Assembly: GCF_001909285.1 (NCBI RefSeq)
Contig: NZ_MRSV01000001.1
Location: 1,473,641-1,537,640 of the forward strand
Length of the DNA stretch: 64,000 nt
From: Exiguobacterium profundum
Lineage (GTDB): Bacteria > Bacillota > Bacilli > Exiguobacteriales > Exiguobacteriaceae
Direction of reading: 5' to 3'
This document shows, piece by piece, positions 37,951 through 47,369 of the stretch. The notes beneath the pieces were generated by a model. That model saw nothing but the letters and a program-made list of their open reading frames with translations, searched no databases and was not told the origin of the DNA. Positions within the stretch are counted from its first letter, which is position 1; each line of letters opens with the position of its first letter. Both the position numbers and the translations under genes were made by a program.

Positions 37951-40038
37951 ATGCAGCAAGCTAAAAACTGGACAGTCGCGACCATCTCGTTGATTTTCTT
38001 TCTCTTATTAGGCGCCATTCTATACTTTACCGTGCGCCCATCCATCATCAGTGTGGAACCGCTTGGGATTGCCGAACAGGATATTCGGTCTCCAATCACG
38101 GTTGAGGACCGTGTTGCGACCGAACGATTGAAACAAGAAGTGACAAATGGTGTCGGCAGTCAATTCTCCTTGAGAAAAGAATTTGCAGACCAACAAATCG
38201 CTAAAGTCGAGCAGTTGTTCGCAGCATTCGACCAAACGGATGAGGAGACTGAACTGGCAGATATTAAAAACCGTCTAAATTCTACAGAGGCGAACGGTGT
38301 ATTAGCTGATGAAGAGTTGAATTCGTTGCTTGAAGCGAGTGAAGATACCCGACAAACGGTAGAAGATGTCACAGTCACTGCGTTACAACAAGTGATGGAC
38401 GACCGGATTGAAACGAGTAATGAAGCGGTCGCTGCGGCTCGAGACCGAGCAGCAGCGATTATCGATCAATCGCCGCTCTCGTTTGAGTTCCGCGCCATTT
38501 CGAAAACGTTAAGCGATGAACTCATCGTACCGAACTATGTATTTGACTCTGAGGCGACCCGTCAAAAAGAACAAGAGGCCGTCGATGCTGTCGATCCTGT
38601 CATCATTCAAGAAGGACAGTTACTCGTCAGTCAAGGTGAGGTGGTGACTCGAGAGATATATCGGAAATTAGAGCTATCTGGAGCCATCGATCCGAATCGT
38701 TCCCTTGCACCATTATTCGGGTCATTCTTGCTCAGCGCATTGTTGACCGGTGGGTTTCTATTCATGCTCATCCGCTCGAAAATCAAAGACCTGTTACTGA
38801 GTCCGAAAATCTTAGTGACGGTCTATGGCTTGCTACTTTTACAACTCGGCATCTTTTTTGGTGTCGGATACATCGGTGTCGATTTTACGACATATGCCTA
38901 TATTTTAGCGCCGACAGCTTTCGTTGTATTGCTTCTACGCATCTTGATCGATGAACGAGTTGCGCTCGCCTCGGCCTTCATTACGATGATTGCCGGGAGT
39001 GTCGTTGTCACATTCGGACAGAGCACGAATTTCATGACGCTCGTGTATGTGGCGACGGGTAGTTTTCTAGCTGTCTTTTTAGTTGAACCGAAAATTCAGC
39101 GGAAGCGACTATTCTTATCAGGGGTGTTGCTCGGTTTCGTCAACATCATCATGGTCATCGCGTTACTCTTACTTCGGAACGTGCAAGTTTCCTGGGAAAT
39201 GGCGATGTATCTTTCTGGATTTGCCGTCATTAGCGCCTTGCTCTCCATTGTCTTGACGTTTGGCTTCCTGCCATTTTTGGAACCGTGGTTTGGCGTCTTG
39301 TCTTCTGGTCGACTTGTGGAATTGATGAGTCCGACGCATCCGCTGCTGCGGAAACTTTTAATGGAGGCACCTGGTACGTATCATCATAGTATGATGGTGG
39401 CGAACTTGGCAGAGTCCGCATGTGAGGCGATTGGCGCAGATGGTCTTCTCGCACGTGTCGCAAGCTATTATCACGATCTTGGGAAGACGGAGCGTCCCCT
39501 TCATTTCATTGAAAATCAACAAGGTGGCGGGAATCCTCATGATCGCTTGACGCCTGAAGAATCGGCAGACATTATTATGGCTCATCCTTATGACGGAGCG
39601 GATCTGTTGCGACGTTATAAGTTACCGAAAGAAATCATCGATATAGCAGAGCAGCATCACGGAACGTCTTTATTGAAATATTTCTACGTTAAAGCGAAGG
39701 AAGATCCTGATAAAGAGGTGTTAGAGTCTCGTTTCCGCTATCCAGGTCCAAAGCCACAATCGCGCGAGGCTGCCGTTGTCATGATCGTCGATTCAATCGA
39801 AGCGGCTGTCCGCTCGCAGAAACAACCGACGCCAGAAAAAATCCGAATGCTCGTTCGAACAATCATTCGCGACAAGTTGGCGGATGGGCAGTTCGAAGAA
39901 TGTGAATTGACGACGAAAGAAATTTGGCGCGTCGGAGAGAGTGCGTGTGAGACGCTGACCGGCTTGTTCCACGAACGAATCGAATACCCAGAATTAAAGA
40001 AAGAGGGAGAATTACATGCAAATCATCTCGAACGATGA
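37951..40038 (+). CDS. pgpH: PgpH-type 7TM-HD cyclic-di-AMP phosphodiesterase
   Basis: Membrane phosphodiesterase (YqfF/PgpH), 695 aa. TM1 at about residues 9-27, a large extracellular helical domain (about 30-250) and six to seven membrane helices (about 260-460). The cytoplasmic HD domain has TYHHSMMVANLAESA, the HD pair in YYHDLGKTERP, and the AHPYDGADLLRRYKLPKEI and AEQHHGT motifs. This family degrades c-di-AMP in Listeria and Bacillus and responds to ppGpp there. ATG behind AAGGGGGGG. It overlaps ybeY by 23 bases. Confidence 0.94.
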   Translation: MQQAKNWTVATISLIFFLLLGAILYFTVRPSIISVEPLGIAEQDIRSPITVEDRVATERLKQEVTNGVGSQFSLRKEFADQQIAKVEQLFAAFDQTDEETELADIKNRLNSTEANGVLADEELNSLLEASEDTRQTVEDVTVTALQQVMDDRIETSNEAVAAARDRAAAIIDQSPLSFEFRAISKTLSDELIVPNYVFDSEATRQKEQEAVDAVDPVIIQEGQLLVSQGEVVTREIYRKLELSGAIDPNRSLAPLFGSFLLSALLTGGFLFMLIRSKIKDLLLSPKILVTVYGLLLLQLGIFFGVGYIGVDFTTYAYILAPTAFVVLLLRILIDERVALASAFITMIAGSVVVTFGQSTNFMTLVYVATGSFLAVFLVEPKIQRKRLFLSGVLLGFVNIIMVIALLLLRNVQVSWEMAMYLSGFAVISALLSIVLTFGFLPFLEPWFGVLSSGRLVELMSPTHPLLRKLLMEAPGTYHHSMMVANLAESACEAIGADGLLARVASYYHDLGKTERPLHFIENQQGGGNPHDRLTPEESADIIMAHPYDGADLLRRYKLPKEIIDIAEQHHGTSLLKYFYVKAKEDPDKEVLESRFRYPGPKPQSREAAVVMIVDSIEAAVRSQKQPTPEKIRMLVRTIIRDKLADGQFEECELTTKEIWRVGESACETLTGLFHERIEYPELKKEGELHANHLER

Positions 40039-40492
40039 ACATGAATTGTTAACTACATCTCAAATCGAGCTCGTCGAGTCGATTTTACAACATGCCGCCC
40101 AACTAGAAGAGGTGGAAGAGCCGAGCGAATTGTCGGTCACGTATTTAACAAATGCGGAAATCCATGAAGTGAACCGAGAATGGCGAGGCAAAGATGCCCC
40201 GACCGATGTCATCAGTTTCGCATTTGATGAGATGGGGGATGACGAGATGGATTTCATGCTCGATGAAGATGAGCCACATCTTCTCGGTGACCTCGTCATC
40301 TCGGTAGAACGATGCCGAGAACAGGCAGCTGACTATGGTCATTCGTTTGAGCGGGAGCTCGGCTTTTTAGCAATTCATGGATTCCTCCATCTACTTGGGT
40401 ATGATCATATGACACCTGAGGAAGAAGCGGAGATGACGGCAAGGCAAGAAGAAGTGCTCACTCATTTTGAGTTGAAGCGAGGCAACGTGTGA
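40016..40492 (+). CDS. ybeY: Endoribonuclease YbeY
   Basis: Zinc-dependent RNase in 16S rRNA maturation and ribosome quality control, 158 aa. The metal motif HGFLHLLGYDHMTPEEEAEM has the three conserved His, preceded by REWRGKDAPTDVISFAFDE. GAGGGAGAAT lies upstream inside pgpH. The gene overlaps dgkA at the other end (GTGA), so phoH-pgpH-ybeY-dgkA forms one tightly packed unit. Confidence 0.96.
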   Translation: MQIISNDEHELLTTSQIELVESILQHAAQLEEVEEPSELSVTYLTNAEIHEVNREWRGKDAPTDVISFAFDEMGDDEMDFMLDEDEPHLLGDLVISVERCREQAADYGHSFERELGFLAIHGFLHLLGYDHMTPEEEAEMTARQEEVLTHFELKRGNV

Positions 40493-40836
40493 GACCGTTC
40501 CGTGTGGCATGTGAGGGAATCCTCCATGCCGTTCGTTCGGAACGGAACATGCGACTCCATCTCCTGTCGGCTTTTCTCGTATTCGTCTTTTCAATCTGGT
40601 TACAGCCGACAAGACTCGAGATCGTCATCTTGTTCGGGTGGGTGATTGCCGTTATTAGCATGGAAATGATGAATACGGCAATCGAACGAACGGTTAATCT
40701 CGTGACAGAAGACGTCCATCCACTCGCGAAGCAAGCGAAAGATGTTGCCGCAGGAGCTGTTTTAGTCGCTTCACTTGGTGCTGCCGTAACGGCGCTCATA
40801 ATATTCGGTCCACGGCTATGGAACATGCTATACTAA
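40489..40836 (+). CDS. dgkA: Diacylglycerol/undecaprenol kinase
   Basis: Small integral membrane kinase, 115 aa, three membrane helices. Motifs are RPFRVACEGILHAVRSERNM, RLHLLSAFLVFVFS, and the active-site segment MEMMNTAIERTVNLVTEDVH followed by AKQAKDVAAGAVLVAS. Gram-positive members phosphorylate undecaprenol and help recycle the cell-wall lipid carrier. GTG start. The cytidine deaminase gene cdd that usually follows in Bacillus is absent; era follows 30 bases later. Confidence 0.94.
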   Translation: MRPFRVACEGILHAVRSERNMRLHLLSAFLVFVFSIWLQPTRLEIVILFGWVIAVISMEMMNTAIERTVNLVTEDVHPLAKQAKDVAAGAVLVASLGAAVTALIIFGPRLWNMLY

Positions 40837-40866
40837 TAGTTCTGAAATAGAGAAAGCAGGTGCATT

Positions 40867-41775
40867 ATGTATCAAGAAGATTTTAAATCCGGATTCGTCT
40901 CGATTATCGGACGACCGAACGTCGGGAAATCGACATTCTTAAACCGTGTGATCGGACAAAAGATTGCCATCATGTCGGATAAACCACAAACGACACGAAA
41001 TAAGGTGCAAGGTGTGTACACAACCGATGATTCCCAAATCATCTTCATCGATACACCAGGGATTCATAAACCGAAACACCGTCTTGGCGACTTCATGATG
41101 AAAGTGGCGACGAACGCATTACGCGAAGTTGATGCGATTCTCTTCATGGTGAACGTGACGGAACCGCGTGGAGCTGGCGACGACTTTATTATTGAGAAAC
41201 TCAAAGGGCTCGACACACCGATTATTCTCGTCATGAACAAGATCGATTTAATCCATCCGGATGAACTTCCGAAAGTGATTGAACAATATACGAACGAATT
41301 GGATTTCGCGGCGTACGTCCCGATTTCGGCGCTACAAGGCAACAACGTCGAACCGCTCTTAGGTGAGATCAAGAAATTGTTGCCTGAAGGACCGATGTAT
41401 TATCCGGCCGATCAAGTGACGGACCACCCGGAGCGTTTCATTATCTCAGAGATGATTCGTGAGAAAGTGTTGCATAAGACACGTGATGAAGTCCCTCATT
41501 CGATTGCTGTAGCCATCGAATCGATCAAGAAACGTGAGAACTCTGAGATGATTGATGTCGAAGCCGTGATCATGGTGGAGCGTGATTCGCAAAAAGGAAT
41601 CATCATCGAAAAAAAAGGGGCTATGCTTCGTGAAATCGGAACAGACGCGCGCCATGATATCGAAGCGCTTCTCGGGACTAAAGTTTATTTGAACCTATGG
41701 GTAAAAGTGCAGAAAGACTGGCGTAACAAGATGGGTCAGCTTCGTGACCTCGGTTTCCGCGACGACGAGTATTGA
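40867..41775 (+). CDS. era: GTPase Era
   Basis: Essential GTPase in 30S maturation, 302 aa. G domain with [18 protein letters not shown], the Era-specific [14 protein letters not shown] switch, [10 protein letters not shown] and MNKIDL. The C-terminal KH RNA-binding domain contains the GxxG-type segment [26 protein letters not shown]-type site. recO starts three bases after its stop. Confidence 0.97.
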   Translation: MYQEDFKSGFVSIIGRPNVGKSTFLNRVIGQKIAIMSDKPQTTRNKVQGVYTTDDSQIIFIDTPGIHKPKHRLGDFMMKVATNALREVDAILFMVNVTEPRGAGDDFIIEKLKGLDTPIILVMNKIDLIHPDELPKVIEQYTNELDFAAYVPISALQGNNVEPLLGEIKKLLPEGPMYYPADQVTDHPERFIISEMIREKVLHKTRDEVPHSIAVAIESIKKRENSEMIDVEAVIMVERDSQKGIIIEKKGAMLREIGTDARHDIEALLGTKVYLNLWVKVQKDWRNKMGQLRDLGFRDDEY

Positions 41776-41778
41776 GCC

Positions 41779-42528
41779 ATGTTACAAAAAGTCACGGGAA
41801 TCGTCGTTCGTACCGTTAATTATGGGGAATCGAATAAAGTCGTGACATTGTTTACAGAGGAACTTGGCAAAGTCGCGATCATGGCACGGGGCGCAAAGAA
41901 ACCGGGTAGCCGGTTTCACGCATCGAGTCAGCCGTTTGTGGAAGGTGTCTATATCTTTCCGTCTAGCCGAGGACTCGCTCAGTTAAAATCATCTGACGTC
42001 ATGACGTCTTATCCTGAAATCCGAAAAGATGTCGAACGGATGGCATATGCGATGTATTGGTTAGAACTTGTTGATCGATCTGTCGAGGATCGTGTCCAAA
42101 ATCGTCCATTGTTTCGAATATTACGGGATGCCTTGCAGGCACTGAATGCGGGCATGGACGCAGATGTCATCACGCACTATGTTGAATTACGTATTTTGCA
42201 TCTATTAGGCGTCGCCCCAGTCTTGACGGGATGTGTGCGCTGTGGAGATGTGACGGATCCCATGTACTTCTCTGTCGCGTCCGGTGGCTTTTTATGTGCG
42301 CGACATCCAGAAGAAGGTGTGATCCGGCTGTCCGAACGATTGGCGAAACTACTTTATTTGATGAGTAAGCACGAATTGTCAGAGTTTCGGAACGTTCCGC
42401 TATCGGATGAGTCCAGAGTCCTTTTGCGCCTGCTCTTTGATGCTTATATGGAATCGTATAGTGGACTACGATTGAAGACGAAACGGGTGCTCGATCAAAT
42501 GATTCGACTTCATCTGAATGAGGATTGA
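41779..42528 (+). CDS. recO: DNA repair protein RecO
   Basis: Recombination mediator that loads RecA with RecR on SSB-coated DNA, 249 aa. N-terminal OB fold (MLQKVTGIVVRTVNYGESNK, VVTLFTEELGKVAIMARGAK). The C-terminal helical domain has the four-cysteine zinc finger: CVRCG, then two later positions of which only FLCARH clearly contains Cys. Three of the usual four cysteines are visible, so zinc binding may be altered. It is directly after era as in Bacillus; the glyQS promoter overlaps its end. Confidence 0.93.
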   Translation: MLQKVTGIVVRTVNYGESNKVVTLFTEELGKVAIMARGAKKPGSRFHASSQPFVEGVYIFPSSRGLAQLKSSDVMTSYPEIRKDVERMAYAMYWLELVDRSVEDRVQNRPLFRILRDALQALNAGMDADVITHYVELRILHLLGVAPVLTGCVRCGDVTDPMYFSVASGGFLCARHPEEGVIRLSERLAKLLYLMSKHELSEFRNVPLSDESRVLLRLLFDAYMESYSGLRLKTKRVLDQMIRLHLNED

Positions 42529-42553
42529 CTTTTTATAGTGAATTCGATACGAT
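42525..42553 (+). promoter_or_regulatory. Sigma-A promoter of glyQS
   Basis: TTGACT, a 17-nt spacer and TACGAT; the -35 overlaps the recO stop codon. Transcription would begin about 15-20 bases before the T-box Stem I. Confidence 0.8.
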
Positions 42554-42574
42554 GATGTACGATTAGACAAATGA

Positions 42575-42785
42575 AATAGCGTGCGCGATGAAGGAAAAAA
42601 GTAACTCTTCCTGTCATGAATGAAGCGAGTCCGGGGCGGTGTGAGCCGGGTATCATGAGAAGAGCGAATGGCGATTCCAGAGCGCCCACATCTTTTAAGA
42701 GTGGTCCCATTATTGGGGCAAGTAGGGTGGAACCGCGGGAATCAATCCCGTCCCTATGTGCTAGGCACATAGGGGCGTTTTTTGT
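42575..42785 (+). promoter_or_regulatory. T-box leader, glycine specific
   Basis: The leader starts with the Stem I base and the GATGA / AGTAA elements. It contains the invariant T-box AGGGTGGAACCGCGGG at 42724-42739, and ends in a terminator with stem CCCTATGTGC / GCACATAGGG (42752-42774) and a T run. Uncharged tRNA-Gly pairing with the T-box and specifier favours the antiterminator. GGC at 42670-42672, in the expected specifier region, is the likely glycine codon (inference). The genes downstream are glyQS, which fits. Confidence 0.95.
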
Positions 42786-42813
42786 CGTTTCAATACTATT
42801 GGAGGTGTCATTA

Positions 42814-43716
42814 ATGAAGCACATGACAGTGCAAGAAATCATTCTCACGCTACAAAACTTTTGGGCGTCAAAAGGTTGTTTGACGATGCAGGCGTACGAT
42901 GTGGAGAAAGGGGCCGGGACGATGAACCCGATGACATTCCTCAGAAGCCTTGGGCCAGAACCGTGGAACGTCTGTTATACCGAACCGTCACGCCGTCCAG
43001 CTGACGGTCGTTACGGAGAAAACCCGAACCGTCTTTACCAGCACCATCAGTTTCAGGTGATCATGAAGCCGTCACCAAACAACATTCAAGAGTTGTACTT
43101 GGAGAGTCTTGAATTGATTGGCATCAATCCGCTTGAGCATGACATCCGTTTCGTCGAAGATAACTGGGAAAACCCGACGTTCGGAGCAGCAGGTCTCGGT
43201 TGGGAAGTTTGGTTGAACGGAATGGAAATCACGCAGTTCACATACTTCCAACAAGTCGGTGGAATCGAGTGTGACCCGATTGCCGTGGAAATCACATACG
43301 GACTTGAACGCCTCGCGTCATACATTCAAGAAGTAGAAAGTGTATTCGATCTTGTCTGGACAGACGGATTCAAATACGGCGACATTTTCTATCAACCAGA
43401 ATTTGAACATTCGAAATATACGTTCGAATTGTCTGACGTCGACATGTTATTCACGTTATTTGATACGTATGAGAAAGAAGCGAAGCGTGCGCTTGAAGAT
43501 AACCTTGTCTTCCCTGCATACGATTACATTCTAAAATGTTCGCACACGTTCAACTTGTTGGACGCAAAAGGCGCCATTTCTGTGACGGAACGTACCGGCT
43601 TCATCCAGCGTGTCCGGAACATGTCACGTGCGTGTGCCGCTAAATTTATTGAAGAACGGGAACGCCTTGGATTCCCACTTTTGAAACAAGAGAAAGCAGG
43701 TGACTTGAATGCGTGA
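42814..43716 (+). CDS. glyQ: Glycine-tRNA ligase alpha subunit
   Basis: Catalytic subunit of the bacterial alpha2-beta2 glycyl-tRNA synthetase, 300 aa. [54 protein letters not shown] and the [20 protein letters not shown] motif are typical. The ATG behind TTGGAGGTG follows the T-box; the reading frame runs open 66 codons upstream through the leader, which is not coding. Overlaps glyS by eight bases. Confidence 0.97.
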   Translation: MKHMTVQEIILTLQNFWASKGCLTMQAYDVEKGAGTMNPMTFLRSLGPEPWNVCYTEPSRRPADGRYGENPNRLYQHHQFQVIMKPSPNNIQELYLESLELIGINPLEHDIRFVEDNWENPTFGAAGLGWEVWLNGMEITQFTYFQQVGGIECDPIAVEITYGLERLASYIQEVESVFDLVWTDGFKYGDIFYQPEFEHSKYTFELSDVDMLFTLFDTYEKEAKRALEDNLVFPAYDYILKCSHTFNLLDAKGAISVTERTGFIQRVRNMSRACAAKFIEERERLGFPLLKQEKAGDLNA

Positions 43717-45763
43717 CCTTCTGTTAGAGATTGGATTAGAGGAACTGCCGGCTCAATATGTCTTGCGTTCAGAGAAACAGTTGGCGGAACGTGTTGATGC
43801 GTTCTTAAAAGAGGCGCGTGTTGATTTTGGCTCAATCGAAGTGTACTCGACACCACGTCGTTTGGCTGTCATCGTTCGTGATGTGGCTGAAACGCAACAG
43901 GATTTGGCAGAAACTCTTCGTGGACCTGCCAAAAAGATTGCACAAGATGCGGAAGGTAACTGGTCGAAGGCGGCACAAGGTTTTGCACGTGGCCGCGGAT
44001 TGACAGTAGAAGATCTCTATTTCGCAGAAAAAAAAGGAGTCGAGTATGTCTTCGCGGAACGTCATGAAAAGGGACAAGAGACGCTCTCGCTATTGAACGG
44101 TCTTGAAGATGTGGTCCGTAGCTTGACGTTCCCGAAAAACATGAAATGGGGAACGAGCAGCCTACGGTATATGCGTCCGATTCGTTGGTTGATCGCACTC
44201 TTTGGTCAAGACATCATCGACTTCACAATCGAAGGCGTGAAAACGAATAACGTGACGCGTGGGCATCGTTTCCTCAGTAAAGGGGACGTGGTCATCTCAT
44301 CACCTACCGAATATGTCCAGACATTAGAGTCTGCTTTTGTCATGGCGAACTACGAGATGCGTAAAGCTGAAATCGAACGTCAAATTCAAGAGCTTGCAAC
44401 GAAACAAGGATGGACGATTCCACTCGACGCCGACTTGCTTGAGGAAGTGACAAACTTAGTCGAATGGCCGACCGCTCTCTTTGGGGAATTTGATGAAGCG
44501 TACCTTGACTTGCCTGAGGAAGTGTTGATCACAACGATGAAAGAGCATCAACGTTATTTCCCGGTCTATCTCGACGGAACATTGAAAAACTATTTTGTGA
44601 CGGTACGAAACGGGAATGCCGAGCATCTTGAAAATGTGGCGCGCGGTAACGAGAAAGTCATCCGGGCCCGTCTTGCGGATGCCGTGTTCTTCTATGAGGA
44701 AGACAAAAAGACGAAAATCGATGATCAGCTCGGACGTCTCGATCGCATCGTCTTCCATGAAAAATTGGGAACGACTGGTGCGAAAGCGCGTCGTGTGACG
44801 AAAATCGCTCAGGAACTTGCACCGTTGTTCGAGGCAGACCTTGAAAAAGTAAGCCGTGCCGGTGCCATTCATAAATTTGATCTCGTGAGCCAGATGGTAT
44901 ACGAGTTCACAGAACTTCAAGGAATCATGGGTGAGAAATATGCACTCCAACAAGGTGAAGACAAGGAAGTGGCAGCGGCAATCCGTGAGCATTACATGCC
45001 ACGCTTTGCTGGGGACGCTTCTCCAGAGACGGCAACGGGTGCCGTTCTTGCCCTTGCCGACAAATTAGACTCGATTGCAGCATTCTTTGGCATCGGGATG
45101 ATTCCGAGCGGTTCACAAGACCCGTTCGCGCTTCGTCGCCAGGCCCAAGGTGTCGTTCAGATTCTTGGAGATTGGAAGATTGATCTCTCAATCGACACGT
45201 TGCTTTCAAAAGTTGTCGAATTACAACTGGAAGCAGGACTCTATGAAGCCGATAAAGAACAAGTTAAGGCACAACTAGATGAGTTCTTCAAATTGCGCTT
45301 GAAATATCGCCTGCAAGAACAGCAGGTTCGTTATGATGTGATTGACGCCGTATTGACGACCTCATTGACGGTTGTGCGACTCGATGCTCGCGCAGACGCG
45401 ATTCAAGAGTTTGTATCGACGGATGCGAAGGCGTTGATTGAGCAATTGTCGCGCGTCGTGAACAAAAAAAAAAAAGGTGAAGCGGGAGATGTCGATCCTT
45501 CCTTGTTTGAGAACGATCATGAGATTGCATTGCATGATGCGATTGAACAGACCGCTCCTGCAACAGCCGAAGCTGTCGAGATGGGAGATTACAAGAAAGC
45601 GCTCGACCTTCTACAACAACTCGAATCACCGATTATGATGTACTTCGAACATACAATGGTTATGAGTGATGATGAGGCGGTCCGCCAAAACCGTCTCCAT
45701 GAAATGAACCGACTTGCAACGACGATTAAGCGTGTCGCAGATTTCAACGCGCTCGTACTCTAA
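43709..45763 (+). CDS. glyS: Glycine-tRNA ligase beta subunit
   Basis: tRNA-binding subunit, 684 aa. [17 protein letters not shown] at the start, [60 protein letters not shown] and the HD-like region [21 protein letters not shown] run of 12 A at 45464-45475 encodes the VNKKKKG segment near residue 587, where other GlyS proteins usually have a non-lysine residue pair (from memory). The reading frame stays open through it. Confidence 0.96.
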   Translation: MRDLLLEIGLEELPAQYVLRSEKQLAERVDAFLKEARVDFGSIEVYSTPRRLAVIVRDVAETQQDLAETLRGPAKKIAQDAEGNWSKAAQGFARGRGLTVEDLYFAEKKGVEYVFAERHEKGQETLSLLNGLEDVVRSLTFPKNMKWGTSSLRYMRPIRWLIALFGQDIIDFTIEGVKTNNVTRGHRFLSKGDVVISSPTEYVQTLESAFVMANYEMRKAEIERQIQELATKQGWTIPLDADLLEEVTNLVEWPTALFGEFDEAYLDLPEEVLITTMKEHQRYFPVYLDGTLKNYFVTVRNGNAEHLENVARGNEKVIRARLADAVFFYEEDKKTKIDDQLGRLDRIVFHEKLGTTGAKARRVTKIAQELAPLFEADLEKVSRAGAIHKFDLVSQMVYEFTELQGIMGEKYALQQGEDKEVAAAIREHYMPRFAGDASPETATGAVLALADKLDSIAAFFGIGMIPSGSQDPFALRRQAQGVVQILGDWKIDLSIDTLLSKVVELQLEAGLYEADKEQVKAQLDEFFKLRLKYRLQEQQVRYDVIDAVLTTSLTVVRLDARADAIQEFVSTDAKALIEQLSRVVNKKKKGEAGDVDPSLFENDHEIALHDAIEQTAPATAEAVEMGDYKKALDLLQQLESPIMMYFEHTMVMSDDEAVRQNRLHEMNRLATTIKRVADFNALVL

Positions 45764-45784
45764 ACAAACTAGAGGGGGTTGGCT

Positions 45785-46414
45785 ATGCAACTGAATAAAC
45801 GACAAAAAAAAATCGTTGAGATCGTGAAGGAGAACGGGCCGATCACAGGGGAACAAATCGCACAAGAGCTCTCATTGACACGTGCGACCCTGCGGCCTGA
45901 CCTCGCTATTTTGACGATGACAGGCATACTTGAAGCTAGACCTCGTGTCGGCTACACGTTCGTTGGCAAACGGAATTCGTCGATGCTACGAGAAAAGTTA
46001 GATTCGCTGACCGTAGGGGACTTCATGTCTTCTGCGAAAGTCGTACGGGATGAGATGACGGTATATGATGCGATTGTCACGTTGTTCTTAGAAGATGTCG
46101 GCTCATTGTTCGTTGTCGGACGTGACCGGGAGTTAGTCGGAGTTTTATCTCGTAAAGACCTCCTTCGTGCGGCCATCGGAAATCAAGACTTAGACCAGTT
46201 ACCCGTCAACGTCATCATGACCCGCATGCCGAACATTACAGTATGTGAGAAAACAGAAACGTTGATTCGAGCTGGGATGAAATTGATTGAGAAACAAATC
46301 GATGCCATGCCCGTCGTAGAAGAAAAAGATGGGAAATTGATTGTACTCGGCCGTATGACGAAGACCAATATGACGAAGGTGCTCATTGCGTTAGCGAACG
46401 ATGAGTCGATCTGA
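45785..46414 (+). CDS. ccpN: CcpN-like transcriptional repressor of gluconeogenesis
   Basis: DNA-binding regulator, 209 aa: N-terminal helix-turn-helix (KRQKKIVEIVKENGPITGEQ, SLTRATLRPDLAILTMTG) and two CBS domains (about 85-205, MTVYDAIVTLFLEDVGSLFV, DAMPVVEEKDGKLIVLGRMT). In B. subtilis CcpN represses gapB and pckA and sits next to yqfL, as here. ATG behind AGGGGG; a TTG two codons earlier overlaps the site. The HTH start contains nine A. Confidence 0.92.
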   Translation: MQLNKRQKKIVEIVKENGPITGEQIAQELSLTRATLRPDLAILTMTGILEARPRVGYTFVGKRNSSMLREKLDSLTVGDFMSSAKVVRDEMTVYDAIVTLFLEDVGSLFVVGRDRELVGVLSRKDLLRAAIGNQDLDQLPVNVIMTRMPNITVCEKTETLIRAGMKLIEKQIDAMPVVEEKDGKLIVLGRMTKTNMTKVLIALANDESI

Positions 46415-46427
46415 GGAGGAAATCGAA

Positions 46428-47243
46428 TTGACTACGAAACAACTCGTGTTCGTTGTAAGTGACTCGGTCGGAGAGACGTGCGAACTCGTCGTCCGCGCAG
46501 CGAGTATCCAATTCCACGAGAATGCGATCGAAACCCTTCGCATCCCGTTCGTCGAAGATGAGCAGACGATTATCGATGTCGTCACGCAAGCAAAAGCACA
46601 ACAGGCCATCATTGCGTTCACGCTCGTTAATGAGGAACATCGCGCCCTTCTCATGCGGCTTGGTGAAGCTCATCAAGTGAAAACGGTTGATTTGCTCGGA
46701 GATTTGCTCGATGTATTATCTAGCCAATTGAAAGAAGCGCCACGTGAAAAGCCGGGACTCATCTATCGATTGGATGATGATTACTTACGAAAAATCGAGG
46801 CGATGGAGTTTGCCGTCAAGTATGACGATGGTCGGGACCCACGTGGCCTGAAAAAAGCTGATATCGTGTTGGTCGGTGTTTCTCGAACGTCAAAGACGCC
46901 GCTATCTCAATATTTGGCACTGAAACGATATAAAGTCGCGAACGTGCCACTCGTTCCAGAATCGAGACCGCCTGAGGAATTGTTTGATTTGCCTGCTGAA
47001 CGATGTGTCGGGTTGATCATCTCCCCGGAAAAGCTGATTTCAATCCGGATGGAACGTCTCAAATCGCTAGGTTTGAAGCCGGAAGCAGATTATGCGCAGC
47101 TAGAGCGAATCAATCGTGAACTCGAGTATGCGCGTGGTATTTATGAACGAATCGGTTGCGATGTCATCGATGTGACGAACAAAGCAGTTGAAGAAACGGC
47201 AGGGATCATCTTGCGTCATCTTGAACAGTCTAAAGATGATTGA
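46428..47243 (+). CDS. ppsR: PEP synthase / PPDK regulatory protein (DUF299)
   Basis: Bifunctional ADP-dependent kinase and Pi-dependent pyrophosphorylase that controls pyruvate phosphate dikinase or PEP synthase, 271 aa. Motifs: VFVVSDSVGETCELVVRA at the start, the P-loop-like GVSRTSKTPLSQYLA, and KVANVPLVPESRPPEELFDL. TTG start behind GAGGAGG; the longer frame begins inside ccpN. Pairing with ccpN links it to gluconeogenic control, in keeping with B. subtilis YqfL, which modulates CcpN. Confidence 0.93.
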   Translation: MTTKQLVFVVSDSVGETCELVVRAASIQFHENAIETLRIPFVEDEQTIIDVVTQAKAQQAIIAFTLVNEEHRALLMRLGEAHQVKTVDLLGDLLDVLSSQLKEAPREKPGLIYRLDDDYLRKIEAMEFAVKYDDGRDPRGLKKADIVLVGVSRTSKTPLSQYLALKRYKVANVPLVPESRPPEELFDLPAERCVGLIISPEKLISIRMERLKSLGLKPEADYAQLERINRELEYARGIYERIGCDVIDVTNKAVEETAGIILRHLEQSKDD

Positions 47244-47260
47244 ATGAGTAAGTGTTTCAA

Positions 47261-47290
47261 TTAGTAATCATTGCTTCAAGAGGGTATAAT
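47261..47290 (+). promoter_or_regulatory. Possible promoter of dnaG-rpoD
   Basis: Perfect TATAAT at 47285-47290 with a poor -35 (TTAGTA, 18-nt spacing). A TTGACA at 47297-47302 has no good -10 partner. Confidence 0.5.
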
Positions 47291-47309
47291 AGAGTATTGA
47301 CAGTACAGT

Positions 47310-47338
47310 GAAACGGAACGTGATGAGCGTTCCGTTTC
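47310..47338 (+). other. Perfect hairpin in the dnaG leader
   Basis: Stem GAAACGGAACG / CGTTCCGTTTC (11 bp) with a 7-nt loop, within the 5' untranslated region about 18 bases before the dnaG ribosome binding site. There is no T run, so it is not a normal terminator; it may stabilise the mRNA or bind a regulator. Confidence 0.6.
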
Positions 47339-47369
47339 GTTGCGAGATTGGAAACAGGGAGTGGTCAAC

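Noticed and set aside
42616..42813. 66-codon N-terminal extension of glyQ
   Set aside because: It is the T-box leader read as protein; the real ATG has a GGAGG site after the terminator.
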